Below, in pieces: positions 1-8,985 of a DNA stretch of 19,638 bases. The notes below the pieces were generated by a model. It made no database searches. It saw nothing but the letters and a program-made list of their open reading frames with translations, and was not told the origin of the DNA. The DNA comes from CAYRFQ01 sp964423615 (GTDB lineage: Bacteria; Planctomycetota; Planctomycetia; Gemmatales; Gemmataceae): positions 1 to 19,638 of the forward strand of contig CAYRFQ010000125.1 in the NCBI GenBank assembly GCA_964423615.1. Direction: 5' to 3'. Position 1 is the first letter of the stretch, and each line of letters opens with the position of its first letter. Position numbers and translations under genes: made by a program.

Positions 1-929
1 AGGGACGGTTCGATTACCTGCTGGTGGAATCGACCGGAATCTCGGAGCCGATGCCGGTGGCCGAAACGTTCCTCATGGGCGGTCCTGAAGGCCGCTTGCT
101 CTCGGATGTGGCCAACCTGGACACGATGGTCACGGTGGTCGATGCGGTGAATTTCCTGCCCGACTACGAAGAAGCTCAGGACTTGCAATCTCGCGGCCAG
201 GCGGCCACCAACGAGGATGCTCGAACCGTGGCCGACCTGCTGACGGATCAGGTCGAATTCGCTGACGTGCTACTGATCTCGAAGATCGACCTCGCTACAC
301 CCGAGCAGGTGAACCGGGTCGAGACACTCCTCCGACGACTGAACCCTTGCGCCGAAATCGTCCGGACCACGTTCGGGGACGTGCCGCCTCGAACCATCTT
401 GAACACGGCTCGCTTCGACTTTCAACGCGCCGCCCGTAACCCCGGCTGGCGACTCTTGGCTCGCGGCGAGATCGTAAGCGAGGCCGACGAATACGGCATC
501 ACCAGTTTCGTTTACCGAGCGCGGCGGCCGTTTCACCCGCAGCGGTTCTACGACCGGTTGCAACAAGCCTGGCCTGGCGTGCTTCGCAGCAAAGGATTTT
601 TCTGGCTGGCGACACGGCTGGACCGCATTGGCATTTGGTCCCAGGCCAGCCGCGTTGCTCGGCTCGATGTCGGAGGCTACTGGTGGGCCGCAATCCCGCC
701 CGAGAATCATCCGGACACCGATGAGTTCCGCGCTTCGCTGGCCAAACTCTGGGACCCGCAGGTCGGCGACTGCCGACAGGAACTCGTCTTCATCGGGCAG
801 AACCTCGATCAAGCCGGGTTGACGGCGGAATTGAATCGTTGCCTGTTGACGGACACCGAAATGAGTCGCGGCGTAGCAACCTGGCAGACGTTTCAAGACC
901 CGTTCCCGGCGTGGCCGACACCGGGTTGA
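1..929 (+). CDS. CobW/P47K-family GTP-binding protein, 5' truncated
   Basis: The frame is open from the first bases (codons from position 3 read GRFDYLLVESTG) and stops with TGA at 927-929, so the start and Walker A lie outside the window. The motif LLVESTGISEP is the Walker B-like ExxG(L/I)ADP-type signature of COG0523/CobW GTPases. ISKIDL about 85 residues further on is the guanine-specificity motif in its usual SKxD form. The last third, from GITSFVYRARRPFHPQRFY through KGFFWLATR, matches the CobW C-terminal domain that follows the GTPase core. The family comprises metallochaperones and cobalamin-related GTPases that deliver or insert Zn, Co or Fe. The CxCC metal-binding motif that would identify a zinc chaperone normally lies between Walker A and B and is not visible, so the metal cannot be named. 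An internal GTG at 24 should not be taken as the start. Confidence 0.9.
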   Translation, partial: GRFDYLLVESTGISEPMPVAETFLMGGPEGRLLSDVANLDTMVTVVDAVNFLPDYEEAQDLQSRGQAATNEDARTVADLLTDQVEFADVLLISKIDLATPEQVNRVETLLRRLNPCAEIVRTTFGDVPPRTILNTARFDFQRAARNPGWRLLARGEIVSEADEYGITSFVYRARRPFHPQRFYDRLQQAWPGVLRSKGFFWLATRLDRIGIWSQASRVARLDVGGYWWAAIPPENHPDTDEFRASLAKLWDPQVGDCRQELVFIGQNLDQAGLTAELNRCLLTDTEMSRGVATWQTFQDPFPAWPTPG

Positions 930-971
930 TCGAAAGAAAGAATACCCGATCAGGACTTTGGGGTGAATGAC

Positions 972-1191
972 CTACAGCATGTCCATGCGATAAGTGCGGT
1001 CCATCAGTAGCCGGATGATCTGCGGATAGGCGAGGAAACGACCGCCGCTGGGATGTTCGGTGGCGTATTCCAAAAACTCTGCCTTGGTTTTCTCCGAATC
1101 GATTGTCTTCTCGGCCAGTTTGGTTTCGCCATCGGAGGTGTTCCTTCGGTAGAGTGCGTTCGTGGGGCTCCTCGTAACCGATCAGGAGACT
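972..1191 (-). pseudogene. C-terminal remnant of an unidentified gene
   Basis: Read on the minus strand, the frame ending with TAG at 972-974 gives coherent protein-like sequence. It contains NTSDGETKLAEKTIDSEKTK, then EFLEYATEHPSGGRFLAYPQ, then IIRLLMDRTYRMDML and stop. Composition is protein-like (an acid/base-rich helix followed by a compact hydrophobic tail), but no start codon fits before the end of the upstream phosphatase gene, and a stop closes the frame near 1182. A neighbouring frame between 1194 and about 1160 (LIGYEEPHERTL) may be its shifted continuation. I read it as the tail of an older gene cut off by rearrangement or by insertion of the phosphatase gene. I do not recognise the family. 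Confidence 0.5.
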
Positions 1192-3309
1192 TTACTCCTT
1201 TCGGACCGCCAATAAATCGTCCACTTGGTCCATCACCTCTCCAAAGGGATTGTATACCTTCACACCAATGCTTTGTGGAGTCACTTCAAAGAGAAGAATA
1301 TTCGACTGAGACGAATAATAGAAATATTGACCTTTGTCTTTTTTAATGTTGGTCCAATAATCATTCCAAGGTGTGCTTTCACGAGAGTAGTAGGGTGCAC
1401 CAAAACCACCACCGACAAAGTACCATACCGGATTCTTGAGACTTGCCATTGGCGAGGCGGTTTCTTTCTTCTCTCCTGGCAAGTAATAGTCGATCTTGCC
1501 GTTTTTGTTCTTGTCGTCCTTGCTCGGGATGCCAACTGGCACCTGGTCATTGATGAGGACTTTGCTATAACCGTGCTCGTCACTACCCAGAACGGCCACC
1601 ACTTTCGATGAATTATGAAGGGCCCGCATCAGTTCATTGCGAACCTCGATAATACCCTGTTTTTCAGCGATCAGTTTCTTGCCATCCCAAGTCGCGGCTC
1701 GAACTTTATTACTGCCGCGATACCACATGGCATCTTGGATGTGGCCGCCATTAGGTATGACAGGTTCTTGCATATAGACCACAACATACTTGATTGTGGG
1801 GTCTTTCTCCGCCGCGCTCAGTTCGTTCTTGATCCATGCCATTTGATCCGGAAGAATATAACCTTCGGGTGAGCCACCAAACTTATCGGCCGAATAAGAA
1901 ATCCAATAGTTATTGTTAACAGAGATACACTTTAAACAACCATACTGAAAGGAATAGACATTCTCCGTGTAGGGCGGGCGGTTAGGGTTGGCTGGTTTCG
2001 GGCCGTTTTTGGGCAAGACGAGTTGCTCGGCAAAGATAGCTTCGGAACTTTCTGTCTTGTAAGGCCAACGATCTAGAGTAACTCCATAGCCACTACCGGA
2101 GCCAAAGTTATATATCAGACACTCATGATTGCCCATGGCTGGGTAAACAGGTCGTTGATGATGAAACCCACGAATGGCATGTTTCCAGCCATAAAGTTGT
2201 GTGCGGTAATCATCGGGCTGCGTTGTGTAGCCATTGACCAGGTCCCCACCTTGAAGAAGAAAACGGCTCCGCTTCTCATAAGCCAAAGCAGTTAAACGTT
2301 GCAGTTCTAGATAGTTGCAACCCATGTGAGATTCGAGACCCAATCCTGGTCCTTCGCGGCTGTCGCCTCCATAGGCAAACAGGAACGAAGTGGCTCCCTT
2401 TTTCGGAGCCGTCCGAAGCGCAAATGGTGGCGTGGTCATCTTACCCACAGTCACAGTATATGTATATTCTGTATCGGGCTTGAGATCAGTCATCACGATC
2501 TCATGTTCAGAGGTTTTCTGTGGCGAGGAGAATGTTTTCCCGTTGCTCAAATTGACCTTGGCCACGAGCCGTTGGTTGGTGCTCAGAGCGATAACGCATT
2601 GGCTGGGATCATCACTTCGGACCAGATTCACGCTTGGCCCATCCACTATTGAAGGCAATAACTTGACACCGCCCTTGGTAATCTCAAACATGCAAAAGGT
2701 ATCATAAACGCCCAATTTCAAATCCGGGCCAGTTTGCTCCTGAAAAAGTTGCATCCGAACAGCCACCCAACCACGATCCTTCCAGTCCTCACTATTAACC
2801 CGGTCAGATCGTAAGTAACCAACGTCAATCACTCCACTTCCCTTGCGAATGGGCCGATCTCGACGCATGCGAAGATAGCTCAGCTTGGTTTCCTTGGATT
2901 CAAACGGATACGGTCCACAGAGAACAGTTCCATAGATACGTGTCGGATCGAGTTTCTCACCGTCAAGTGTTTTTTTTATGTGTGACAAGTCAACGAGAAG
3001 CTGCTTGCCTTGCTGTCGGATGGAATTGCGAATTTGTTGGATAGACAAACGATTACGAATGGTTCGTGGATAGCCCAAGCCATAACGCCGAACCGGATTC
3101 TTGGCAATCACTGCTTTGGCGTTGACCGGCAAGCCCTTGGGGATGGCTGGAGCATTCGCCGTTGTGTCGTCAGGAGTTGGTGTTCCGCTGCTGTGATTGG
3201 GCAACAAAAATCCTGCCCCAATTACAATAAGACCGGCACCCAAGCAGGAGAGCCAAGAATGACCACCATGCTCAGTCATTTGTTGTCCAGTGCTGTTAGG
3301 CGATTGCAT
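1192..3309 (-). CDS. Secreted or membrane-anchored purple-acid-phosphatase-like metallophosphoesterase
   Basis: A 705-aa protein. I chose the ATG at 3309 because GGAG lies 8 bases upstream; a longer frame reaches 3387 without a better site. Near the N-terminus a hydrophobic segment (WLSCLGAGLIVIGAGFLL) suggests a signal anchor. A fibronectin-III-like region (NLSNGKTFSS to KPDTEYTYTVTV) precedes the catalytic domain, the usual order in purple acid phosphatases. Metallophosphoesterase blocks follow in order: YGGDSREG (about residue 313), GGDLVNGY (about 353), MGNHE (about 391), VVYMQEP (about 515) and LGSDEHGY (about 575). The last two depart from the canonical VxxH and GHxH: a Gln and an Asp stand where metal-ligand His are expected. 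Activity on phosphoesters is therefore plausible but unproven. The gene looks less GC-rich than the 8.5-12 kb genes and stands alone between a gene fragment and a transposase remnant, which fits acquisition. Stop TAA is at 1192-1194. Confidence 0.85.
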   Translation of the reverse strand: MQSPNSTGQQMTEHGGHSWLSCLGAGLIVIGAGFLLPNHSSGTPTPDDTTANAPAIPKGLPVNAKAVIAKNPVRRYGLGYPRTIRNRLSIQQIRNSIRQQGKQLLVDLSHIKKTLDGEKLDPTRIYGTVLCGPYPFESKETKLSYLRMRRDRPIRKGSGVIDVGYLRSDRVNSEDWKDRGWVAVRMQLFQEQTGPDLKLGVYDTFCMFEITKGGVKLLPSIVDGPSVNLVRSDDPSQCVIALSTNQRLVAKVNLSNGKTFSSPQKTSEHEIVMTDLKPDTEYTYTVTVGKMTTPPFALRTAPKKGATSFLFAYGGDSREGPGLGLESHMGCNYLELQRLTALAYEKRSRFLLQGGDLVNGYTTQPDDYRTQLYGWKHAIRGFHHQRPVYPAMGNHECLIYNFGSGSGYGVTLDRWPYKTESSEAIFAEQLVLPKNGPKPANPNRPPYTENVYSFQYGCLKCISVNNNYWISYSADKFGGSPEGYILPDQMAWIKNELSAAEKDPTIKYVVVYMQEPVIPNGGHIQDAMWYRGSNKVRAATWDGKKLIAEKQGIIEVRNELMRALHNSSKVVAVLGSDEHGYSKVLINDQVPVGIPSKDDKNKNGKIDYYLPGEKKETASPMASLKNPVWYFVGGGFGAPYYSRESTPWNDYWTNIKKDKGQYFYYSSQSNILLFEVTPQSIGVKVYNPFGEVMDQVDDLLAVRKE

Positions 3310-3563
3310 ATTGCTTACTCCATTCTGAAAATAGAGTTGTATTTGGAACGCGGTGCACTTCCATGAGAAACTTCCCACCTGCATCATTCACCATATGATC
3401 TACGGCCAACATCTCCAACCAAAATGCTTTTGTAAACCCCGAGCACCTTCGAAAAGTTCGCTGTCTAACTCCAAAACCTCAGTCCCTTCTTTACGGGTCG
3501 ATTTCTTCTAGTTCTCTCCACCCATCCGCAATTGCCAAGTTTGTTCGCCCAGAAGAACGCTCG

Positions 3564-4190
3564 ATCGCCCCGAGTGACCGGAGAGCCATCCACATCGCTG
3601 GGGTTTCTGGCACAAAGCCCAGACGGTCTTGGCCGAGTTGATCCGCTTCGCGGTGCGCGTGTTGCGTTGGCTCGATTGGGGCTTGGCCAATGACGTCGGC
3701 AGAGACAAAAACTCTTGGCTTTTGGACTTGCGTGAGGAGTTGTCTGGTTGGCACCGGAAACAGCAGTTGGTCGAGAGAACGGTGCGTGAGATCAGCAAGT
3801 TTGGTTGGACCAACTACAGACTCGACTCGCTGGAGGCCATTTGGGCCTTTGGTGGCGAAGCCGAAAAAGACTTGATCGAGAAGTCGTGCAGTCTGTCCCG
3901 TCAGATGCTAGCGGGGGTTGGCTCGAACGAAACGTTGCCCGACAGAACGGAGGTCTTCGAATCGGCGTTCGGGCAAAACAAGGGCAGGACCGAACCGGGG
4001 CCGAGTCCAGCGACGAGCAGTTTGGTGTTGGCAGTAGGGCCACACTGGAGCCGATTGAGGAGTCCGACGGCGAAGAGCACTTGCGAGAAACACCATTCAC
4101 AAGAAACACCATGAAAGAAGCTGGTCAACCGGGTCCAAAACCATGTCGGAACATCGATTCAGAAACTCAGGGCCAGTTCTACAAGGACAC
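3564..4190 (+). pseudogene. Degenerate transposase remnant
   Basis: Three forward frames must be joined to follow the protein. From about 3600 to 3930 one frame gives FWHKAQTVLAELIRFAVRVL, then LLDLREELSGWHRKQQLVER and LIEKSCSLSRQML. Then comes LPDRTEVFESAFGQNKG, which resembles the conserved C-terminal block LPGxTEVLESxFGKxK of a transposase type common in planctomycetes and other bacteria. The following 'fTGLVLxLGAL' block survives as SSLVLAVGPHWSRL. After about 4080 traces of the tail (KKLVNRVQNHVGTSIQKLR) sit in another frame behind stop codons. Stops and shifts rule out a working protein. I found no intact terminal inverted repeats, and the 5' half is missing or unrecognisable before about 3564. 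The family name cannot be fixed by eye. Confidence 0.7.
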
Positions 4191-4335
4191 ACAAATACCC
4201 AAATACCCAAAAAGTGCATAACCGAAACCGGATGAAACCAATACCACGTCAACACCAACTTGTGAGTAGCCCAGAGACAGTCCGTTGTCCCTGTTGCTTT
4301 CTCCAAAATCCACAAGAGCACGGCAGTGAAATGAC

Positions 4336-7300
4336 CTACGAAGGAAAACTCGCTGCCAAACGTTCGAGCACAACGACACTCCCCACACCGCCAAACGGTA
4401 TGGCGAAAGCCAAAAACAAGGGATCCTGGAAGAAGGGACGGAACGCCCCTGTGTGCTCCTCGTTTATAACTCGAATCGCGAACTTAAACTCCTCCGCCCG
4501 TTCGGCTTTCGAACCGACGACTTGACTCAAACCCTCCTCCAACCGACGCAACACGTCTTCCCGAGCTTTCCTCGTGGCTTGGCGAAGGTTCCAGGATACC
4601 GCCACCGCCAACAATAGGTTCAAACCCAGTAACGCCACCAAAGCCCAGGGAAAATCAAAATTATCAATTTGATGGTGCCGCGAAAAAGCCATGAGGACCG
4701 TCACGACAACGGGATAATAGATCAATTGCCCAATCGTTTTTGTGTGTTCTGCTATTCCACGAACGATACGTATTTCCCATTGAATTTGATCACCGAGGTT
4801 CGAGTTCAATTTCGCTAACCTCCGGATGAACTTCCGGGCCAATTGGCCGGCATCAATCACAAAAAACACCAACACGATCATCAGAAAAATCGCTACTTTC
4901 AGGACCATCCAATCGACCCAACGCGCAAGAGGACCTCGGTGGGGCTGGGAAGGAAAGGTAGTCAACACGAAAAGCATAGTGCCCGCAAAATAATAGATCC
5001 CGCTAAATATCATTGAGCGTGTAAGTCGCAAACGAGTATTCGTGATTCTGTAATAGTTAGTGCACAAGGCATTAACTGTGATATTCGACTTGTGGGACCC
5101 GAGGTATTCCTCCGCTTTTCCTCCCTGGCAAAGCGCATCCCAAACGAATCGGAAACACTTCTTAACTGGATCGATGACCTGGCTCAGTCCGGCCTGGTAG
5201 TTCTCACCGAAGGCTTTCCGTACCCGTACCAACCATCCAACGCACGACTTCACCGATGTCCGGAACCAACCAACGGGTGAAGTCACACAAGCCCACCACT
5301 GACTGAGTATCCGTCCCTTCCCTGGCGCTTCGGTTACCTCGTCCTCAATGGCTTCTCCTTTTTCCGAAGTTAGTTCTTCGAGGACTTTGTGGTAACTCTT
5401 GTTCAGATCGTGCGAGGATTTCCAAAGGAAAAAAAGAGACAGTATCGCAGCCAAATACCGAAGCATGGTCGCTGGCCAAACACTGATGCTCTCGGTAAAC
5501 GTGAGTGGTTCGTCCTTCTCGGGGTCATACATAAACCAAACAAACAAAACTATCGCAAACGTCAAGAAAACTACGCCGGCAGCAGCCGGACCAAGCAATA
5601 TCCTACGTGCCCGCGCCACAAAGAAAATGACACAGAACCAGATGGCCACAAGCGCACCAAGGAAAGCAAACCACGCAAGGGACCACCTAGGCTTGTGAGG
5701 TCCTTCCGGATGAATTCCTTTGTTCTTTACACCGTCTCGATTCGAATTGGTAAGTTGATACGGTCCAGTTCGACCAATCTCAAACATTAGCGGCTTCAAG
5801 GACAACGCCGTCGCAGATTGGTCCCGCCTCGACTCAGGACACCAGGGACCCTCACAATTGACTCTGTCTGCCAACCGCTCGTCAGTAATGGCTAATAGAC
5901 AAGTAAAGAACAAAGCTGTTTGGTAACTATCCCGGAATGGGGGAACGATGCTATCGTGTACCTTCTTTTGCAGTTCCAATGCAAAGTGAGAAGCGACCAG
6001 TACATTACGGGTGTATTTTAGCTCTCTGGGATGAGTAAGAACCGCGTCAAGGTCTGTCGTGAAAAACCACGCCCGCGGAAAGTCTTTTCTCAAAGCTCGG
6101 AGCACAAGTAGCTTATCGTAAACATCTGTCCCGACTACGCCAATTGCACTTATCTCTCGTCCATAACGTTGCAGTTTGCGTTGGAGCTTGAGAAGATCGT
6201 AATGGAGCCTCCTGAGGTAATCAATTTGAGCTGGCCCCTGGGCAGCTTCTTCCTCTTTTGCCTTGGACGCGTTCTCGGACTCCTTTTCGTCCTTGGCTGT
6301 TTTGCCGGGCACCTTGCCATCGAGTCCTCGGAAGTAGTGGTACACATGAAGGAAGTTCTTGTCTGCCAGCAACTTCTTGAACGTTTCCGGCAGAGTGCGA
6401 CCATAAGACGTGTCTAGTTCCGTAACTAACACAAGCGATTTGCCGTTCTCGTTCGTTGGCCAGGCTCTTCGGTGCTCTAATTCCTTCTTGAGGGCCTTGG
6501 CCAATTGTGCATCTGTTCCAATCGTTCGAATGATTCTCTGTAACCCGAATGGTGTTGGTTCTGCCTTCAGGAATAATTTAAGAACGTCTGCTTTCGGTTG
6601 TTCCCGATCTTCGGACAACGGCCCATCCACAGAAATCGTCGCCCGGGGCGAATACAACACCGCTTTTTTGTAACCTCGAAAATAGGGTTTATTCGTTTTG
6701 TTCCACTCCGATGCCATCGCATACAGTCCGTCCGATCCTGTCGGCCCGAGGATACACACCTGAATACGGTCCTTCAGACTTTTGTCGGGCTCAAACAACC
6801 GCTCAACAATCTGGAAAATCGCATCCATCGGCCGACTACCCAACTGCGATTGATTGATCCAACAGATCAATATCCGTCCGATCTTGCCCCGATAAAGCTC
6901 CTTATCCTTGGAGCCTTCCCAAGTGGGTGCCAAGGCCGCTTCCTTGAAACCATCTCGGCTGAGCAAGCGGATAGGAATAACATAGGGTTGACCCTGCGGT
7001 CTTTTGTCGTTTTTCGAGTCTTGAACTTCCTCAACATTGTCGACCTCCTCGTTCACGTGAATATTCACCGTGAGCTTGACATAAGTGAGCAGCGAGGAAG
7101 ATTCAGGTATATAATCGCGAGCTGCTAGCCCGGCAAGAACCGCATAGCGCGTTCTCCTTCGGAATTCCTGGTCGTCAATCGAAGGCCCACCCGGGAGCAA
7201 GATCGGCATGACAAGGAGATCTCCCTCATCCTCCTCTTGGAGCTGTTTTACGATGCTCTGAAAATACTTGTGAACCCGCTTTTCGTTTTCGTTGGGCCCG

Positions 7301-7548
7301 GACCCATTATCTGTCCAGAGTTTCTGATATTCGGGAGTGAACGGATCCTGCCATAACCTCGCGTAAATACTCTTGAACCCCGCTCGAGCTGGTGGAGCTG
7401 GTGACGAAGACGAGGTTTCCGGGCGAATACTCAACAACCGCGGCTCGAAGGTCAGATAGCTAATGATGGCCAGGACAACGACAACCAGCGCAGGACCCGC
7501 GAAGCCTGTTCCTGTTTGCTTTTTGCTCTCTCCAACTTGATCATTCAT
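4336..7548 (-). CDS. Large membrane protein with a receptor-like (type I periplasmic-binding-like) N-terminal region
   Basis: 1070 aa, ATG at 7548 preceded by GAGG with a 7-base spacer. One helix near residues 17-37 anchors a large hydrophilic region (about 38-615). Three helices follow (about 622-642, 646-668, 687-706), then a charged loop of about 135 residues (706-842), then about five more helices (843-866, 878-900, 939-955, 963-984, 1043-1065). In the soluble region the segments IQVCILGPTGSDGLYAMASE, LVLVTELDTSYGRTLPETF, AIGVVGTDVYDKLLVLRAL and FFTTDLDAVL have the spacing and strand/helix rhythm of a type I periplasmic-binding or receptor fold. This is a visual resemblance, not a database match. 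SIVPPFRDSYQTALFF looks like another conserved block. A Lys/Glu-rich linker (about 418-440) splits the region. No catalytic motif was found. A sensor or receptor role is inference. No partner gene is adjacent on the same strand. Confidence 0.8.
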   Translation of the reverse strand: MNDQVGESKKQTGTGFAGPALVVVVLAIISYLTFEPRLLSIRPETSSSSPAPPARAGFKSIYARLWQDPFTPEYQKLWTDNGSGPNENEKRVHKYFQSIVKQLQEEDEGDLLVMPILLPGGPSIDDQEFRRRTRYAVLAGLAARDYIPESSSLLTYVKLTVNIHVNEEVDNVEEVQDSKNDKRPQGQPYVIPIRLLSRDGFKEAALAPTWEGSKDKELYRGKIGRILICWINQSQLGSRPMDAIFQIVERLFEPDKSLKDRIQVCILGPTGSDGLYAMASEWNKTNKPYFRGYKKAVLYSPRATISVDGPLSEDREQPKADVLKLFLKAEPTPFGLQRIIRTIGTDAQLAKALKKELEHRRAWPTNENGKSLVLVTELDTSYGRTLPETFKKLLADKNFLHVYHYFRGLDGKVPGKTAKDEKESENASKAKEEEAAQGPAQIDYLRRLHYDLLKLQRKLQRYGREISAIGVVGTDVYDKLLVLRALRKDFPRAWFFTTDLDAVLTHPRELKYTRNVLVASHFALELQKKVHDSIVPPFRDSYQTALFFTCLLAITDERLADRVNCEGPWCPESRRDQSATALSLKPLMFEIGRTGPYQLTNSNRDGVKNKGIHPEGPHKPRWSLAWFAFLGALVAIWFCVIFFVARARRILLGPAAAGVVFLTFAIVLFVWFMYDPEKDEPLTFTESISVWPATMLRYLAAILSLFFLWKSSHDLNKSYHKVLEELTSEKGEAIEDEVTEAPGKGRILSQWWACVTSPVGWFRTSVKSCVGWLVRVRKAFGENYQAGLSQVIDPVKKCFRFVWDALCQGGKAEEYLGSHKSNITVNALCTNYYRITNTRLRLTRSMIFSGIYYFAGTMLFVLTTFPSQPHRGPLARWVDWMVLKVAIFLMIVLVFFVIDAGQLARKFIRRLAKLNSNLGDQIQWEIRIVRGIAEHTKTIGQLIYYPVVVTVLMAFSRHHQIDNFDFPWALVALLGLNLLLAVAVSWNLRQATRKAREDVLRRLEEGLSQVVGSKAERAEEFKFAIRVINEEHTGAFRPFFQDPLFLAFAIPFGGVGSVVVLERLAASFPS

Positions 7549-8577
7549 GCCAGCACCTCGCAGTGTTCGGAGTCAACCCATCGTGAAGGAACCCGAGATG
7601 CAAAACTCACAGGCGAATCCCTGGAGTTCGTTATCTCCCACCTATCATGAGTGTCGCGTCTGGTTCTTGGGAACCAAACCAAGGAAAAGCAATCACAAAC
7701 GTGCGCGGCGGATAGTCGGCTAAGCAAGTGTCGTGTGTTGGTTTGGAAGCTCCGAAGGAGCGACAGGTCCTGGCCGTGGGAGCAAACCCACCGAACCCAA
7801 AGGACCACAACAAACACGGAACTTATTGATCCGTCCACCCCACGCGCGACACGCAACGTGAGTAGTCCGTGGAACTATCGAGTTGACAGGATTCGAGAGA
7901 TTTCCGGCTTGAGGTTTTCGTTACACCTTGGTTCGTCGATCGAGAACGTGGAGTAACAGTTCAACTTGGTCGAGAGTGGAAAAGAAGTGTTTCCTCTCGT
8001 ACCAATGTCAAGCTCTTACAAACGAGAGCAAATGGAGGATAAGTGGAATGCACAGTACACTTGACCAACTCAAACTTGGCTGCAGACCCAAACGAACAGA
8101 TCGTAATCATTACCATTTGTTCAATCAGTTTCTGCCAGACCCATCCAAGGTAGGAAGTTGCGTGCGTGAGTTGGGATTTCCAACTTGGAATAAAGTTATG
8201 ACCACTGACAACGGGCTCTCCATGACTCATTCGAGTCGGGCGTAACTATTTGAATATTACTGATAAAAATGCGCTCTGGCAACGAAAATACTGACTGAAC
8301 CAGCGGTAAAAGCTAAGCGTCTGTCGTGTCGCCACAACCATTGGTCCTACTGAATTCATCTGGCCTCGACTCGTCTTCGAGCCGTGAAGCGTCAAAAGGA
8401 CATCGAACGCAGGCAACAATCGATCGAATGATTGCCGACACAACTTGGCCACGCATGTCAGCTGCCGACGGGGTGGGAGAACTCCAACTTACCCACAGGT
8501 TCGGTTGTCATCCACCTTCCATTCTGGTCCAATGAAAGGACCAGACGTTCTCTTGGTCAGTGGAAAGTGGAACTCCA
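7549..8577. other. Gene-poor interval of about 1 kb
   Basis: I see no convincing gene. The short frames here have irregular composition and no ribosome-binding site. One of them (7545-7856, -) would overlap the start of the 1070-aa gene by ATGA, but its Arg/Ser/Cys-rich translation does not look like a protein. The interval holds the divergent upstream regions of the minus-strand membrane protein and the plus-strand B12-domain gene. It also contains a small inverted repeat, TGGTTC-TTGG-GAACCA (7671-7686), and copy A of the two-hairpin repeat (7748-7793). The rest may be decayed coding sequence or non-coding RNA, which I cannot distinguish by eye. Confidence 0.5.
7748..7793 (+). repeat. Two-hairpin REP-like repeat, copy A
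   Basis: Hairpin 1 is GCTCC-GAA-GGAGC (7749-7761). It is followed directly by GACA, then 8 bases, then CCGTG, which opens hairpin 2: GTGGG-AGCAAA-CCCAC (7776-7791). The copy at 10869-10914 has the same order and spacing but different bases in both stems, with pairing kept. Such covariation suggests a structured dispersed repeat rather than chance. Its mobilising enzyme, if any, is not in the window. Confidence 0.6.
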
Positions 8578-8985
8578 ATGACAACTCCTCCTATCCGAAT
8601 CGTGTTGGCCAAAGTCGGGCTCGATGGTCACGACCGAGGCATCAAAGTCGTCGCTCGTGCCCTCCGTGATGCGGGCATGCACGTCATCTATGCCGGATTG
8701 TGGCAAACGCCCGAAGCCGTCATTCGAACGATCGCCGACGAAGACGCGAACTGGCTCGGTCTGAGCCTCTTGAGCGGTGCCCACATGACCCTCGTCCCGC
8801 GAGTCCTGGAACTGATGAAGGTCGAAGGACTCGACGACGTCGGTTTGCTCGTCGGGGGCATCATTCCCGAGAATGACATCCCGAAACTCAAAGAAATGGG
8901 CGTCGCCGAAGTGTTTGTGCCCGGAACGTCCATGAAGGCCATCGTCGAGTACCTCTCGGAAAACACCGAGGCGACCCATGCCTGA
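8578..8985 (+). CDS. Free-standing cobalamin-binding domain protein (methylmalonyl-CoA mutase small-subunit type)
   Basis: 135 aa from the ATG at 8578. A GTG at 8560 would add six residues, but MTTPPIRIVLAKVGLDGHDRG is the typical family start. DGHDRG at residues 16-21 is the DxHxxG B12 signature, with His18 as the expected lower cobalt ligand. SLLSGAHM matches the SxL motif, and LVGGIIP supplies the GG that contacts the nucleotide tail. The length equals the C-terminal B12 domain of methylmalonyl-CoA mutase, so this is the separate small subunit that pairs with a catalytic large subunit in many archaea and bacteria. The large subunit is not in the window, so an isobutyryl- or ethylmalonyl-CoA type mutase remains possible. 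The next gene, a MeaB-type GTPase, overlaps it by 8 bases, which implies co-translation and a shared role in adenosylcobalamin mutase function. Confidence 0.9.
   Translation: MTTPPIRIVLAKVGLDGHDRGIKVVARALRDAGMHVIYAGLWQTPEAVIRTIADEDANWLGLSLLSGAHMTLVPRVLELMKVEGLDDVGLLVGGIIPENDIPKLKEMGVAEVFVPGTSMKAIVEYLSENTEATHA

Noticed and set aside
7545..7856. 103-aa minus-strand ORF overlapping the 1070-aa gene start by ATGA
   Set aside because: The overlap looks operon-like, but the translation is Arg/Ser/Cys-rich without protein-like pattern, has no ribosome-binding site, and contains the two-hairpin repeat.
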